Origin: Siphonodentalium dalli
Lineage: Eukaryota > Mollusca > Scaphopoda > Gadilida > Siphonodentaliidae
Assembly: GCA_032622095.1 (NCBI GenBank)
Contig: CP136063.1
Location: forward strand, 30,444,987 to 30,508,986
DNA length: 64,000 nt
Direction of reading: 5' to 3'
The position numbers and the translations under genes were made by a program. Below the pieces are notes generated by a model. It was not told where the DNA came from. It did no database searches and saw only the letters and a list, made by a program, of their open reading frames with translations. Positions 49,284 to 61,861 of the stretch are shown here, piece after piece (the first letter of the stretch is position 1; the number at the start of each line of letters is the position of its first letter).

Positions 49284-50220
49284 AGCGTATATAAGTAAGG
49301 AGGCGTGTCTCGCTTAATCATTTTGAAAAATTGGATAAGTTTTGCTTTCTCTCTTCTGCTCGAAAGTGTGTCCCAGCCGGTTTTCCCGTAATAAGGATTC
49401 CTTACTACAGCGTCTAGTTGTCCCTGTAACCAATCGCGTGGCTTCGTATTGGATGTCTTCGAGATGGCCTGAATACTCATCTGTACAATTATCCCATTCT
49501 GAGGAAGCATATACCATTACTGAGCGGATGTAAGATAAGTATATACGTTCGAGGGTTCTCCTGTCCAAAATGAATTTCTACTTCCTCGGTATATAAAGTC
49601 GACTTGCAGCTCGATTTTCAATATCAGTTATATGATCATGCCAGGTACCATCCCCATTTAAAGTTAGACCTAGGTGCTTATGTTTTTCAATTTCTTCAAT
49701 ATTCTGCCCAGACATCTAAAGTGGTGGGTGGTCGATAGCGTTGGTCTTCTGTGATATCATAAGTGACTCTGTTTTAATGGGATTGAATTTAAATTGCCAT
49801 TTGCCATTTGCCATTGCGACCACTCGAATATCAACCTGATGTCTTTGTTAAAAACATTTGCGGTCAATATGGGGTCTTCGATCGAAAGATATAGAGAGGT
49901 ATCGTCAGCAAAAAGCCTTATATTGCTCGTCACATTTTCTACAATGTCGTTAATATAAACTAAAAATAGAAGAGCGTCAAGTATGGATCCCTGGGGCACA
50001 CCAGCTGAGACACTCTTCAAACTTGTATTGGAATTTGAAACAAATACTCGCCGCTGTCTATTTTCTGAGTACTTTTCCAGAAGATCATAGGTCGCGCCAG
50101 TAATTCCCATACTTTTGAGTTTAAATATAAGACCGCGGTGCCATACCTAATCAAAAGCCTTGCTAACGTTGCAGAACAGGCATCTGATTTCTTTACCGCT
50201 AAATTTGAATAAGCATTTCG
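49284..50220 (-). mobile_element. LINE, right copy, 5' part
   Basis: Homologous to 8681-9590: RT with FADDTSLYL (near 49900), GVPQGSIL (near 50010), and the AFD region near 50150. Contains a small duplication (TTGCCATTTGCCATTTGCCATT near 49794-49815). Frameshifted and non-functional. Confidence 0.85.
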
Positions 50221-50642
50221 ACATACTTGACCTATTTTTGTTCTACACGCACATGCGAACACGTGACAGTCACACGTATCATATTGGGTGTCACCATTGA
50301 GTCATGTTTCGAAAACTTTGTATATTTTTGTAACATGAAAGTGTAGATTGTATGACGGCCGTTTTGGCCGCCATTTTGTATAATCCTATACAAGTAAGAT
50401 GTTAACATTTTTGTGATCTGGTGTGTACATATGTACATAAACCAACGTTCTACTGTGATTTCCAACTTCTGCTACTGAATAAAACATGATCACATCCATA
50501 TGGCCATATGTCGTTTTGGGTAGGTTGTTGCAATCTTGCATATTTAAATTTCCCCAAGGGTGACAAGAGCAAAAGCGGAGATACTACTAATAATTATCCG
50601 CCGAGAAAAAAACTTTAACAGATAATTTTGGGTTAGGGCAGA
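50221..50642. mobile_element. PIN-CXC transposon terminal region, right block
   Basis: Matches 9591-9797 joined to 15638-15855, without the LTR element: this is the empty site. It ends within the terminal repeat (GGGTTAGGGCAGAAC) where a GTTGG-type MITE has replaced the outermost ~25 bases. Confidence 0.85.
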
Positions 50643-50836
50643 ACCAGATAGCAATAATATGTTGGCCCAACCGTTGGCTAAACGTTGGGCCTACGTTGGG
50701 CCAACGTTGGCAAATCATAAGTTACGTTGGGCCAACGTTTGGCCAAAATTTGACCAACATTTAGGCTAGCCATCGTTGGACCAACGTTTAACCAACGGTT
50801 GGAGCAACGGATCAACATATTATTGCTATCTGGGTA
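50643..50836. mobile_element. MITE with GTTGG-rich core
   Basis: Terminal inverted repeat CCAGATAGCAATAATATGTTG at the left and CAACATATTATTGCTATCTGG at the right is perfect over about 20 bases. The core contains many GTTGGGCCAACGTTGG motifs, themselves palindromic, so the element is a near-continuous foldback. A related, cut-off sequence closes the window at 63875. Confidence 0.9.
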
Positions 50837-51984
50837 GGTTGTCAAATCTTTAAATTACTGTCAGATATCCAACCGAAGATGGTATGTTGTATTACAATTC
50901 CTTAATACTATTTAAAATTTAATGTGCTATCAGAAATAAATCAACAAACAAATGACATTATGTAATATTGATTATATTTTAACAAACCACCAACTCATTG
51001 CCTATTGTAGTTGTTGTTACATGTACATGTGACACATGTCCATTATTCAGCTAATTCTGATTATGACTTAATATGTCTCATTTCTGTCCGTAAATTGATA
51101 AATATTTCGTTCTGTATGTTGATATCGATTTGTATTAAGAATAGCACCATGTAGGTTCCAGGTTCCAATAAGCCATTCCCATTGTTGACAGTGATTTTGT
51201 CACATGTGAAAAAAGATGACACTTTAAATCCAGATGATATATGAACACATTTCTTGTTCACAAACAAGATTACACTTTGAATCCAGATGAACAATATAGG
51301 AACACAATTCTTTTTCACAAACAATCACATATTTATGCACTTTCAACAGTGTCCTAGAATGTCGCATTCCACGGTCCCATTTTCCAGCTGTTCTTAGCTC
51401 ACTGCCATCATAAGTCCTTCAAATTGAATGATTGGTCTGTTTATAGGTTCTTGGAAGTAATTCTGCCATGCTTCATCCTCAATCTTCAAAACATAAGAAA
51501 TAGAAATATAAATTAAACTTGAAAGAAGCATATATAAGATTTCGGTGTTAGCGTCTATTATATTACTTGTACCAACATCTGCTGTAGGCATACAGAGACA
51601 ACCAACCATCTATTTACTTTTTTTTAAGATGCTCAGGTCTTAAATTAACAAAATCAAATCAGTGATGTTTCCGGAAAAACCTGCCTGCCCCTATTCCAGA
51701 TCCATGTTGATAAACACAAAGTCAAAACAATTCGCATCTTTGACACTGAAAGTCATTCAAGTCAGTTGATGTTTCAAAATACTATGAATGTTTCATTATC
51801 CCTTCCAATACATACAGTTTTGTGGACATTTTGTCCATGTGTGCTGCCATTGGAATATATATATAAATTTAATGCTGTGGCATGTTAGAATGCACATGTT
51901 GTCACAACATTTGCCATGGCATTGCTTATATTGTCATGGCCAATTTATTATGTTATATATGTGTCAATGATTCAATGTGGATGT
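50837..51984. other. AT-rich non-coding region
   Basis: No gene supported. A ~62-bp imperfect tandem pair lies near 51210-51330 (CACTTTAAATCCAGATGA / CACTTTGAATCCAGATGA). This is where the duplicated-block character of the window ends. Confidence 0.5.
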
Positions 51985-51988
51985 TTAA

Positions 51989-52372
51989 AGGTACTCAATC
52001 TGATCAGAGGGTTCCCATCTCAACAGATTCCAACAACAACAAAATTTATCAAAGATCACTTTAGTTATCAGAATCGATTAATTATCCAAAAATAATGCTA
52101 ATGACTGTGAACTATCGTATAAAATTGCCCGAGATGTGTTGTATAGCAACATTTTGTTTAATGGAATTTAGTATCGAGAGTATGTCGGTCAGCTTTTTCG
52201 GCAAACTTCTGGGACAGAAAGTATTGCCGATAATGAAAACTAATAGATTTCTAAAATCAATATCTTATAAATCTGAGCTTTGATGGGTGGCTTCCTCGAC
52301 TCGTATCAAATATTTTTGATCCCCGAAGCCATTGAAATAGTAATTGAGAGGAGTTTATCAGATTGAGTACCT
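51989..52372. mobile_element. Family-B MITE, complete, TTAA on both sides
   Basis: TTAA (51985-51988) AGGTACTCAATCTGATCAGA ... TTTATCAGATTGAGTACCT TTAA (52373-52376). The inner part contains GGGTGGCTTCCTCGACTCG, also found in the hybrid MITEs (GGTAGGTTCCTCGACTCG near 1332), supporting a shared origin. Confidence 0.85.
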
Positions 52373-52539
52373 TTAAAAAAAAATTACAAACAAATAAATT
52401 TATTCCCACCCCGTCTGACCTCACTTTTCCCCTCCATTACTAGAACATCACTACTAAGTATTTGTTTTCTAGGCCTTTCTAAAATTTAAAATAATAAACC
52501 AAATTTAAGCTTTTATAAAATTCATAGATGTGATCCCTA

Positions 52540-53360
52540 ATTTAAAGATGACCAATCTCTTTCTAAGTCCCTATAACAAGTTTTATGAGTTTCCTGGGTG
52601 TTAACTAATAATCGATGATCTCTGTCCGGAAACGCTGCTATCAATTATATTTTATTTCAAATTTGCTGGTACCGGTATATAAATACATACTAGCTGGTAT
52701 CTGGCTGTGTTCAGGTAAAGAATGAGTAAATTATTAGTGCTTCTTCAAGTACGGTAATATAAATTAATTATTAGTCACCTGACATAAATATCAACTATTG
52801 TCTGACACTCCCGGGATAAATTTACCTCTACCTTTCAAGTTGATAATAAATGCTCTTTATAGCTAATTATTAGTGCCTCTTTAACAACTGGTTATGCATC
52901 CCATGGACCGTGACACCTATCCCATGACACTACACATGTCGAATTACTTCTGTGTGCCAATTTCCGTACATATCTTCTGAGCTGATAATAAATAAAATGC
53001 TCTTCATTGATCAGCTAAGTTAATATAATTTATTAGTCCCCATTTAAGCCACCCGAGATCAAAGCCTGATTCTATCCCACTACTCTCCCCTGGCCGGTGA
53101 ACATTGTGTACCAATTTTCGTATATATTGTCCAACCTGATAAGGTATGCTGTTTATTGCAGACATATACATGTATGATAATGTTATTTCTAAGTTCCCCT
53201 TTAGAGTCAACGGCACCTATCCAAGGTACGGTACTTCCCAGAACAATTTACCCCTGTATACCATTACCAATTTCCAGTATTAAACCAGGATCCAACCATT
53301 TTGGGGTATATGATTATTTAATTAGAATTCTTTATTAGTCCCCCTGTAAGTCATCTGTTT
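52540..53360. repeat. Old tandem repeat, ~150-190-bp units
   Basis: Units share TTATTAGTCCC/TTATTAGTGCC, CACCTATCC(A/C), CCAATTTCC and TGATAATAAA-type motifs at 52735, 52890, 53035, 53200 and 53335. The same family in reverse orientation occurs at 63290-63545. Non-coding. Confidence 0.65.
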
Positions 53361-53559
53361 TAGTGATTTCCTCACTTGATTATACAATGATAAATTTATT
53401 GTGTTCCATTGTATAGACTTTGCCAAATTTGCCTCCGACAAAGAACTTGAGTGATGAAATGCAATATCTAGTGCCATGTAACTCAATAAATTGATATCCA
53501 TGTGCCTTTTTGTTCTTATTACCCTTATAAATACTAGATTGAACAAATTGTAATGGAAT

Positions 53560-53870
53560 TAAAGATGCTTAATCCAAACTAATGCTCCCAAATTACTATT
53601 TCTTTTGCTTCAGGCTGCTTCAGGGTTAAACATATTTGATTAGAGTCGAGACGCCCACCCATCAAAGGTCAGATTGATCAGATATTGATTTTTGGAATTT
53701 GTTTATTTCTCGTGATATGTACTTATTTGTGGCCGGAAAAATATGTGCCAAGGCGACAGTCTCAACAAAACTGCTCATGAAGATGGATAACTCTAAAATC
53801 AAGTGGTTATACAACAAACATTTGTGATAATCAAGTGATAATAAAATAGTCATACCTGTTCAATCTGCCC
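53560..53870. repeat. Fragment related to family-B/hybrid MITEs
   Basis: TTTGATTAGAGTCGAGACGC, GATCAGATATTGATTTTTG and GAAGATGGATAACTCTAAA match parts of 1070-1210, in rearranged relative order (reverse path in the middle). Decayed element. Confidence 0.6.
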
Positions 53871-53887
53871 CAAACATGAAAGAATAT

Positions 53888-53932
53888 ATAGGTTCTCTAT
53901 TCCGAAGGTTCGCTATTCCGAAGATATTTTTT
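53888..53932. repeat. Short array of the 18-bp TTCGGAATA repeat (inverse orientation)
   Basis: GGTTCTCTATTCCGAAGGTTCGCTATTCCGAAG is the reverse complement of the motif in the array at 55385-55535, 1.5 kb away. Confidence 0.75.
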
Positions 53933-55380
53933 TTATATTTTAAAGGTTAATTCTATATGGTATTCAAATATTGAGAGCAGTCCTTCCCAGGAGACGGGAG
54001 TGATTGCACTCGCATCCGTACGCACTCGTAATTTTTAAATCACGGGTGTTAAATTCGCACCCGACCCTCATCTCAAAATACTAATGGAGACCGTAATTAT
54101 TGGGTTAATAGTGAACTATTTGAAGGTTTATTTAGATCCTTTACCATCTCAGTTCAACGATGGCATATTAAAGTGTAACTAGAGTTACTAGACATAGGTC
54201 TATTCCACAATGACTTTTTGTTTTAGAAAAACCCAAATTACAATTATAGTATGGGTGCAATATTACACCCATCTTCTGAATTACGGGAGCAAATAAATGC
54301 TTCCGCTGTGTTTTCCTCGTGGGAAGGACTGTGAGAGTGAAGAGTGAAGACTCTTTTTTTGAAGGAAATAACTTAAAACATTGAAACAATAAATGTTATG
54401 TTTTATTTTTTCGCGGGTTTCCTTGAGATTTAATGTCTAAGTATGATGTTATTTTCCAATACATATTCACGTCATGCAGCCCACACAATTGCTCTTTCCA
54501 TGCGATTTAATGTCATCACATATCTTAATAATCTTACAGGCAACAATACACCAGCTAAAGGCGGGATTAAAACAGCGGGACTATAACTCTTAATGAATTC
54601 TGCGAAGCAGAATGTCGTTGAATAGACGGGTATGAGTTGAACCTAAGTGCAATTGTGAATTTGTATTGAATTGTAAGCCCACTTAAATTTCGAGTCATCG
54701 GCTATTTTTTATAGTACCTTAATATCAGGTTTTAAAAACAATCTGTGCCATAAAATATGAGTAAAACACTATATATAGTTCATCACCATTTCAAACGTCT
54801 GTATCAGAGGATGCCCCTAGAGAAATAGAAAACATCTTAAATCATAAATGGATTCCCCAGTTATATGCCATGGCTCCCAGAATGCAACAGAATTCAACCT
54901 AATGTATTTTCAACTGAAAGGGAATAACATTATCTTTAAAATATAGAGTTATCCCCTGCATTGAAAATAATACACTTTACTTCGCGCAACAAAACCAGAT
55001 GAAACTTAAGCACAAAAACAAGTTGTTAACTCAACAAAAACAACATGTTCATGGTTTATTACATCGGATAAGCGGAAAATACAGAGTTATAGAGCTTCAT
55101 ATTTCAAATAGTATATATAGTGGCATATACAGATTGCCAGTTCGGAAAAAGTATATCTCTTACATGTAGTTTATTTCAGTCATTGTGGTTTTAACTTTTC
55201 ATAATGGACGGTAAACTGATACTCTCTTCTTGCTATTAATAACCAACATCTAGGACAATTTGGGAATTAGAATTGGGTGTATAAATGTACTATATGAATA
55301 CAAGCATAATCATATTATTCCTTCCTCGTGTGGTTTTTGTGGTGGAGTGCAAATTTTGATTCATTTCTGGTTAAATACGC
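53933..55380. other. AT-rich non-coding region
   Basis: No supported gene or family repeat; short ORFs are unrelated to known motifs. Possible intron or intergenic DNA. Confidence 0.45.
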
Positions 55381-55384
55381 CCAG

Positions 55385-55535
55385 AATAGAAAACCTTTGG
55401 AATAATGAACCTTCGGAATAATGAACCTTTGGAATAATGAACCTTCGGAACAGGGAACCTTCTGAATAATGAACCTTCGGAATAGCAAACCTTCGGAATA
55501 ATGAACCTTCGGTCTAGAGAACCCTACCCACGAAA
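55385..55535. repeat. Minisatellite, ~8 copies of an 18-bp unit
   Basis: GGAATAATGAACCTTCGG repeated with variants (CCTTTGG, ACAGGGAACC, AGCAAACC). The repeat gives a spurious minus-strand ORF at 55563-55315. Confidence 0.9.
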
Positions 55536-57630
55536 CTAGGGCTGCAATGATTGAGACCATCACAATACAATTTTACTATCATAAAGTGATGCACATCACG
55601 ATGCAAATTTTTGGCAACTGACAGCTGTGAAAACTAGATAAACCACTTAATCATTTTTAGTATACATGTGTTCACCTCAGCATATTCATTGAAGTAAATT
55701 ACAAAACCTAAGTAAAATGACCAAAATGCATGGCCAGGTATAATTCCATGTAGAAGCAGTAGAAGTAGATTATTATAGCAAATACAGTCCCAAGATCTGC
55801 CCAGATGGGAAGTTTTGAGTTTGGATATCTGACTATTGTCTTGATAACTCTGCATACATTACTTGTTTTGTTTTTTTGCATCACATTTCACCCTCCCCTT
55901 GTACTTTGCATCGGAATCAGGACTATATTTGATGAATTGATGTAAAATGGTTTCTAGGGCAAATTTGGGTTGTACTAGTACATGGGGACTGAATTTGAGA
56001 TTTATGGGGGAAATAGTGTGTACGGACAAATCCAGGTGTTGTATGGGACATTATTGGTTTTTAAGTCAAGGCGCGACATCTCAGTGAGATATTTTACTTG
56101 GACACAAAATTCCTAAAATCGAGGCAATAACCAATACATTGATTGCATTCAATAAAACTGAAAGAAATCTGAGAAACCGTAAAACCACACATCACTAGGG
56201 CACAAATTAATAAAAAATTTATGTTTTGATACGTGTGTGTACAGGCAATTATTTTTGAAACAGTGTTTTGTCAGTGAACCTGCAGAGTTATTTTTGTTTA
56301 TTCCAGCACTAGGCAGTATGATCACATATGGGGGAATATTTTAAAAGTGTACAATTTGATGTTACAACCATTAGTCCTATAAATTATAATTTCAGAAGTG
56401 TGCGCAACAGGAGAAAAACAAATAATAATTTGTTCCAAGTACCATTAATGATACTTACAGTAATGCTGTAAGTAATCGACTTCTTAACCACAGCAGAATT
56501 ATGGGTAACTTTTCAGGATTTAGTCGGAATGTAGCCATTCGTCGGAAAAATCTCCCCGGGATGATATTCATGCAAAAAAAAAATGAATCCTTTGATTAGC
56601 CAGTTCTTGTCAATGAAGATGACGATCAGTCAGTAGTCATCACTTTTCATCACAAGAAGGAACTTCAATATAATCCATTTGAAAAAAATAAAGTAATATA
56701 TGTTTTATATTTGTTGTTTCTTATCTTGCAAGCCCCCCCCACCCCACCCCCCATTCATAGTTTAGTGCATTTATGGTCTTACCCAGAAATAATTGCAACA
56801 GAATTTATTTTTGCTGTAATAGGTAAATAAACCCTCCATAAACAACATACCAAAAAACAATGTATGTTTAATAATGATGGAAAATCCCAAGTATAAGTTA
56901 TAACTGACTGACAACAGTCCAAGTCCATTTTTCACCAAATTTTCATAATTTTCGCCACTTTTTGCCTCAAAAATGCCATTAATTCACATGTTCAGATTTT
57001 TGTGGATTTTTAGCGGAGTATACTCTATGAATCGTATGATGCTCCCAACCAAAATAAAACAAAATCTTTTGTGTTGCATTTATTTTGAGGTTCAGCCCTT
57101 TTGGCTATTTTCTCATAAATGTACTGGAGTCTGGACTAGTAAAGCCTAAGGCTAAACTAAAGTCAGATAGTAAACACACTTACACAGTCACAGGTATTAT
57201 TTTGTTTGGCCTGAATTTATTTTTGAGAATTTTGTTCTGCAACTTCTGGTATTACAACACTTGACTCGACCTAGTTTTGGAAATTCAATAACAAGTTCAA
57301 AAATAAATGCATCACCTTTCTATTAATGGAACAATTTCCAAGCAGAACCGCCAGATAAATGTGTATTGTTTTCAACTTCAATATTATTACATCAGTGATT
57401 CAGTCATCACAAACTTGACAAAGTCAACCCCAGAAATATTTCCATTCCAACTCTGTAACTTCTGCTGCGGAGATTTGCATGGAAATTCCCATTCAAAATT
57501 GGTCACTTGACCTCCTCTTTAAAAGAATCAATAGTCAATACTCACGTTTTGTAATTTTTCACATTCATTTCCGACGAACTCCACACCATACACCATTACA
57601 CGCATTGTGTTCCTTGCCATTCCAACACAA
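55536..57630. other. AT-rich non-coding region
   Basis: No gene supported. A C-rich tract (CCCCCCCCACCCCACCCCCC) lies at 56731-56751. Nothing else recognised. Confidence 0.45.
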
Positions 57631-57639
57631 GTGAATTTT

Positions 57640-57760
57640 CAAAACAAGTGCACGCGCGCACGTTACGTCATTGACGGTCATTCGCGCGTAATTGACGTAG
57701 AATGTTCGGAGTAACAATGTTTACGTCAAAAGTGCTATTCAGACAGGTGCGCGCAGCCAG
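57640..57760. promoter_or_regulatory. CpG-rich patch with CRE/ATF-like sites
   Basis: TTACGTCA at 57663-57670 and again at 57721-57728, TGACGTAG at 57693-57700, TGACGGTCA at 57672, in a locally CpG-rich stretch (CACGCGCGCACG, TTCGCGCG, GGTGCGCGCAG). Rest of the region is AT-rich and CpG-poor. It could be a promoter or enhancer; no adjacent first exon was recognised on either strand. Confidence 0.35.
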
Positions 57761-58308
57761 GCAAGTTTTTGCATACACTCAGCGAACAATTTAAACCGTG
57801 CAAATCATCTCGCATTAACTTCTGACTAATGTTAAAAATGATTGCCACTCATTAGCAGTAGTGTCACATTGTGATAACAAGACCAGGCATCAAAGGGTTT
57901 ATCGTCTCTGGTAAAGTACATTGCACACTCAGCTGGCTGCTCCGTAAATAGGTCAGTCAATGCCATGCTACGCTGATTGTTCTGGTTTGCCACGTTACTT
58001 TAGCGTGTGTGTTCTATATACACTCAGTGGGCCGACCAATGTAATTAGGCCATAACGGTAGATATGTGTCCATCTCTGAGTGGTATTGAAAACCATTGTC
58101 AGAAATGGCAACGCCCTCAAAATCATATTATCGGGCATATATAAAATATATTGCAGCTTTAAATGGGTACTGTGTCACCATTTTCAATAAATTCGTGGTA
58201 TAACAATTAGGCCAAAAATTAAAAAACGTCTCTGTTTCCGGTACCCGGCCTGGCTCAGATTTTCTTGCCGGCCTCAATTTTTTTTTAATTTTCCAAAAGT
58301 TTCCCAAA

Positions 58309-58350
58309 AGTCCATATATATATATAGTAACCTGTCTGTCTGTCTGTGAG
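58309..58350. repeat. Microsatellites: (TA)n and (TGTC)n
   Basis: CATATATATATATAG followed by CTGTCTGTCTGTCTGTG. Confidence 0.9.
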
Positions 58351-58394
58351 TTAATAGCTATGGTTTCCCCAATACCAACAGCAGAACTAACCAT

Positions 58395-58441
58395 CCATCG
58401 CATACACAACTGACGCATGTGTAGGCCGGTGTATGCGATGG
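58395..58441. repeat. 13-bp-stem inverted repeat
   Basis: CCATCGCATACAC (58395-58407) and GTGTATGCGATGG (58429-58441), perfect, loop of 21 bases. Confidence 0.85.
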
Positions 58442-58449
58442 CGCATATT

Positions 58450-60885
58450 ATACAATTTCTAGATAAATACGATAACCCAACCGGCCATGCTACGCAGTGA
58501 AAAGCGTGGCGTAAATCAAACTCAATACTCTGACGAGTCACTACGGAAATCCCCCCGTCTTTTGTGGACTGTGTATTTTTAAAAGTACAATGTATTATAC
58601 CGGTAGCCCCCTTAAAGTCCTTCGCGGAATTGGGCGCAAAACTTGCTTGAAAGACCATCTGTTCGCGACAAAATTAAACAGTGAAAAGCACGTGCGTTTT
58701 TGGCGGGAAAATGAGAGTCCGTATTCCGTTATCAGTCCTGGAAATTACCGTCGTCAAAAGCCTAAATCGTCATCACCATTGAGCAGACGAAATCGTCATC
58801 CAAGATCGAAAATGCATTGGCATCCTTGAATATTCACAGAAACCCGAGTTTAACCCAATTTAAATAAACAACTGTAGACATCTTTTATATGAATTTCAAT
58901 CAATCAATCAATCAATATATTATACATAATATATATAGAAACATAATTTATAACAATGTAGTGAAAGGACATGTATTCATAAGTTCATTTGTGATCTTTA
59001 CACAACATGTCGCACATAATATTGTAGTTATATATATTTGTATCGAGTTTGGTTTTATTCATCTTATATTGGGAATTTGCATTCGTCTGGTAGCGTATTC
59101 TGTCTAGCAGTTGGTCACTATGAATGACACACGAACTGGGTCACTGTGTCACGAACCAAAACTCCTCAGTGGGTCACGTGAATCAATTTCGTGCAACTAT
59201 TTACGACAGACTCTCTGATGTTACCGACATAGTAGCAGATACTACTGTGATAGAAACAACTCGCAAATATTAAACACACATTTATGATCGTCTGATGTGC
59301 ATACATGTACTGTAATGATTATGTGATAGTTATCTTGCTGTTAATTACACTGGAAGTTGGCAGATAATCAATTCTGCTATTTAAAACGTTCCGGGATTGA
59401 AACGAAAAAGTCGGAAATAGGCCAATGTGACTTTAAACAACAATACAAATTAGTGATTTTGTAATATGGACAAGTTGTCGCTGAAAAATAATGATCATCT
59501 ATGAAAAGAAATAAGATGGGATGAAAATACAATAGGTTTGATTGAAATGGCAAGTATTTATTCCATAAAACGATCTCTCTGTCAACACCAACACCTTGAA
59601 AATTGCGTTGCAGTGATGAATAGAATGGCATAAAATGTGTAACCTCAGGCCCAATCTACACCAGAGATATTCAGGGGAAGATTGAAACAAAACATGTTTA
59701 CTCCTGCATATCCAAGGACAGTCAGTAACATTTTTCTGGCCACATGTAATTTGTAAATAAAGGTTGCATTGAAGGCTGACAGCTGCATGGACTATGTAAG
59801 GGGAATAACTCTAAACCCATGGCCATAGCCTAATAACTTGAATCTCCACATTGGAGCACATACTATTAGCCATAATATACATTCAGTTGGAAGTTGTCTC
59901 AAAAACTTTTTTCATAGTATATCATTAATACCTCATACATGACCTAATAATCCAGCAAGCTGCATAATATATTACCAGTCACCATGTATAAAAGTCTGTT
60001 AAAAGCATGCCAATTTACAATACATGTTAAAAGGGTGTACTACACTATTTTATATATCTCTTTCAAATGGCCAGTAGTAAAAAAAAGTGTTAAAAAAAAA
60101 CCCCTGCCTGCCTACCTGGAAAATTTTCCTCATGTTATCGGAAACAGAGATGTTTTTTTTTTGCCTTAACAACAATCTAATATCGATAAGTAATTTGAGT
60201 TGAAGATGTATTTTGTAAACGTTCAGGTTAAAGGTACGGTTGGCCTTGGCGGTGGGTATCCTGTGAAAATATTTCCACCCGTCAAAAACCACCACAAACA
60301 GAAAGAACAACAAAATGATATTTGACCAATGTTATGTAAACAAAAGCATAAAAAGTAACTTTTCTGGTGTTTGTTATATTATGATGGTAAACATAAAGAG
60401 CGTTCTTTATTGGTGAATTCCTGATATGGGACGAATAAAGAGCGTTTATGCCATTTGTGTGTGATTAGCCAGCAGCATTGTGCTGTCTTCTGTAACACAA
60501 TCAGGCTCTTGCTTAGGTCAATTATAGTAAATCTTTATGAAAACATGCTGTTACGCGATGGTCATGGTATCTATGAACGAAACTGTATGCGTTTTAATGT
60601 TTTTCTGTTTACGGTGATTGGAACAAATATGAATATTTTCGACAACTAAGGCCTCAAGTGCCTTTAATAGGTTATCTTAAAAACAAGTTAATAATTTTAT
60701 ATGAATTTAATTTATGGCTGGAGCCATAAATTCAATTGCGAATTGTGTGTACAAGACGTAGTCAAATTAATTGTCGGGCAGTGGATTGGGCAACGCGTGA
60801 ACATGATCGTGTAAAAAAATATGTTGATACCCGTGCTCACTGACTGGTGACTACATAATAACATAAATGAGTATATTGGAATTAA
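58450..60885. other. AT-rich non-coding region
   Basis: No gene supported. A (TCAA)n microsatellite is at 58895-58916. No domain is recognised in any short ORF, including the 176-codon minus-strand ORF at 58128-58658. Confidence 0.45.
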
Positions 60886-60889
60886 GCTT

Positions 60890-61580
60890 AAATCATTTGT
60901 GCTTAAATGCAAATAATTTACGCTCAAGGGCAAATCATTTGCGCAAATAGATCATATTTGCACTTAAGCACAAATGTTTTGCACGTAAATGATTTGCACT
61001 TGATATGCATTGATCACCCCTGAATTAATTTTAAATGGCACAGGCCTAAATACATCACTCAAGTCTATATAGGCCCACCATATCAGGGAAGTAATCACAC
61101 AGTAACCCCTTGTTATGACCATGGAAATGGTATATATCTGTGCAGGAAAGGTATCTTTTATAAAATATGCTAGATCTCTGGGATGGAGACGCAAATTCTT
61201 GGGGGCAGGGATGCTGATAATATGACAATAGGGGTCCCCCCTATTTCAAGTCATAAGTACACCATATGAGGGAAGCACCCCCCCTAGTTACTCCTAATTC
61301 CATTTTTATGGCCATGGAAATGGTGTATATCTGTGCAGGAGATGTCCTTTTAATAAAATATACTAGAGCTCCGGGAGTGAGGCACCAATTCTTGGGACAC
61401 CAGGGACAGAAATTCTATTTTCGAGTCTGTATGGGGCTACTACCATAATAATATACTATGAGATAGACTCAATCATTCACAATCAGAGGGAAGTAAGGGA
61501 GTGTTAGGTATTTGTGCTTAAGTGCAAATAAATTGATAGACACATATTTGCGTTTAAGTGCAAATAAATAATAAATGTGA
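60890..61580. repeat. Composite repeat: TTTGCACTTAAGCAC boxes around a ~195-bp tandem pair
   Basis: Boxes of GTGCTTAAGTGCAAAT and its reverse complement cluster at 60897-60995 and 61511-61572. Between them, CCATGGAAATGGTATATATC (61120) and CCATGGAAATGGTGTATATC (61313) head two ~195-bp direct repeats, each with CTGTGCAGGA and CAAATTCTTGGG/CCAATTCTTGGG. Confidence 0.8.
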
Positions 61581-61861
61581 AAAGGGCCTCCCATACATTT
61601 AGTCCATATAATTTAATACGCAAATACCTGTTCTAATTTAATAATTTGAAATAGTGGTCTGTATAGAGCATGAATAGCATGCAGAATAATAATGGTTCAA
61701 GTACGCCAACACCGAGTACGTTTCTAATCACATTTAGTCCATCACCTCCTTGGACAGGTCAGATGTACTTGCCAATATACACCCTAAGAGGGCACAATGA
61801 TGATCTAAGAATGGTCTCAGCTAATGCACTCCTGATATCAACTTTGAAAATATGGCCTCTC

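Noticed and set aside
55315..55563. 82-codon ORF with repeated phenylalanine-rich motif
   Set aside because: Translation of the 18-bp minisatellite.
58128..58658. 176-codon minus-strand ORF
   Set aside because: No recognisable motif; spans microsatellite and inverted-repeat sequence and has ordinary non-coding composition.
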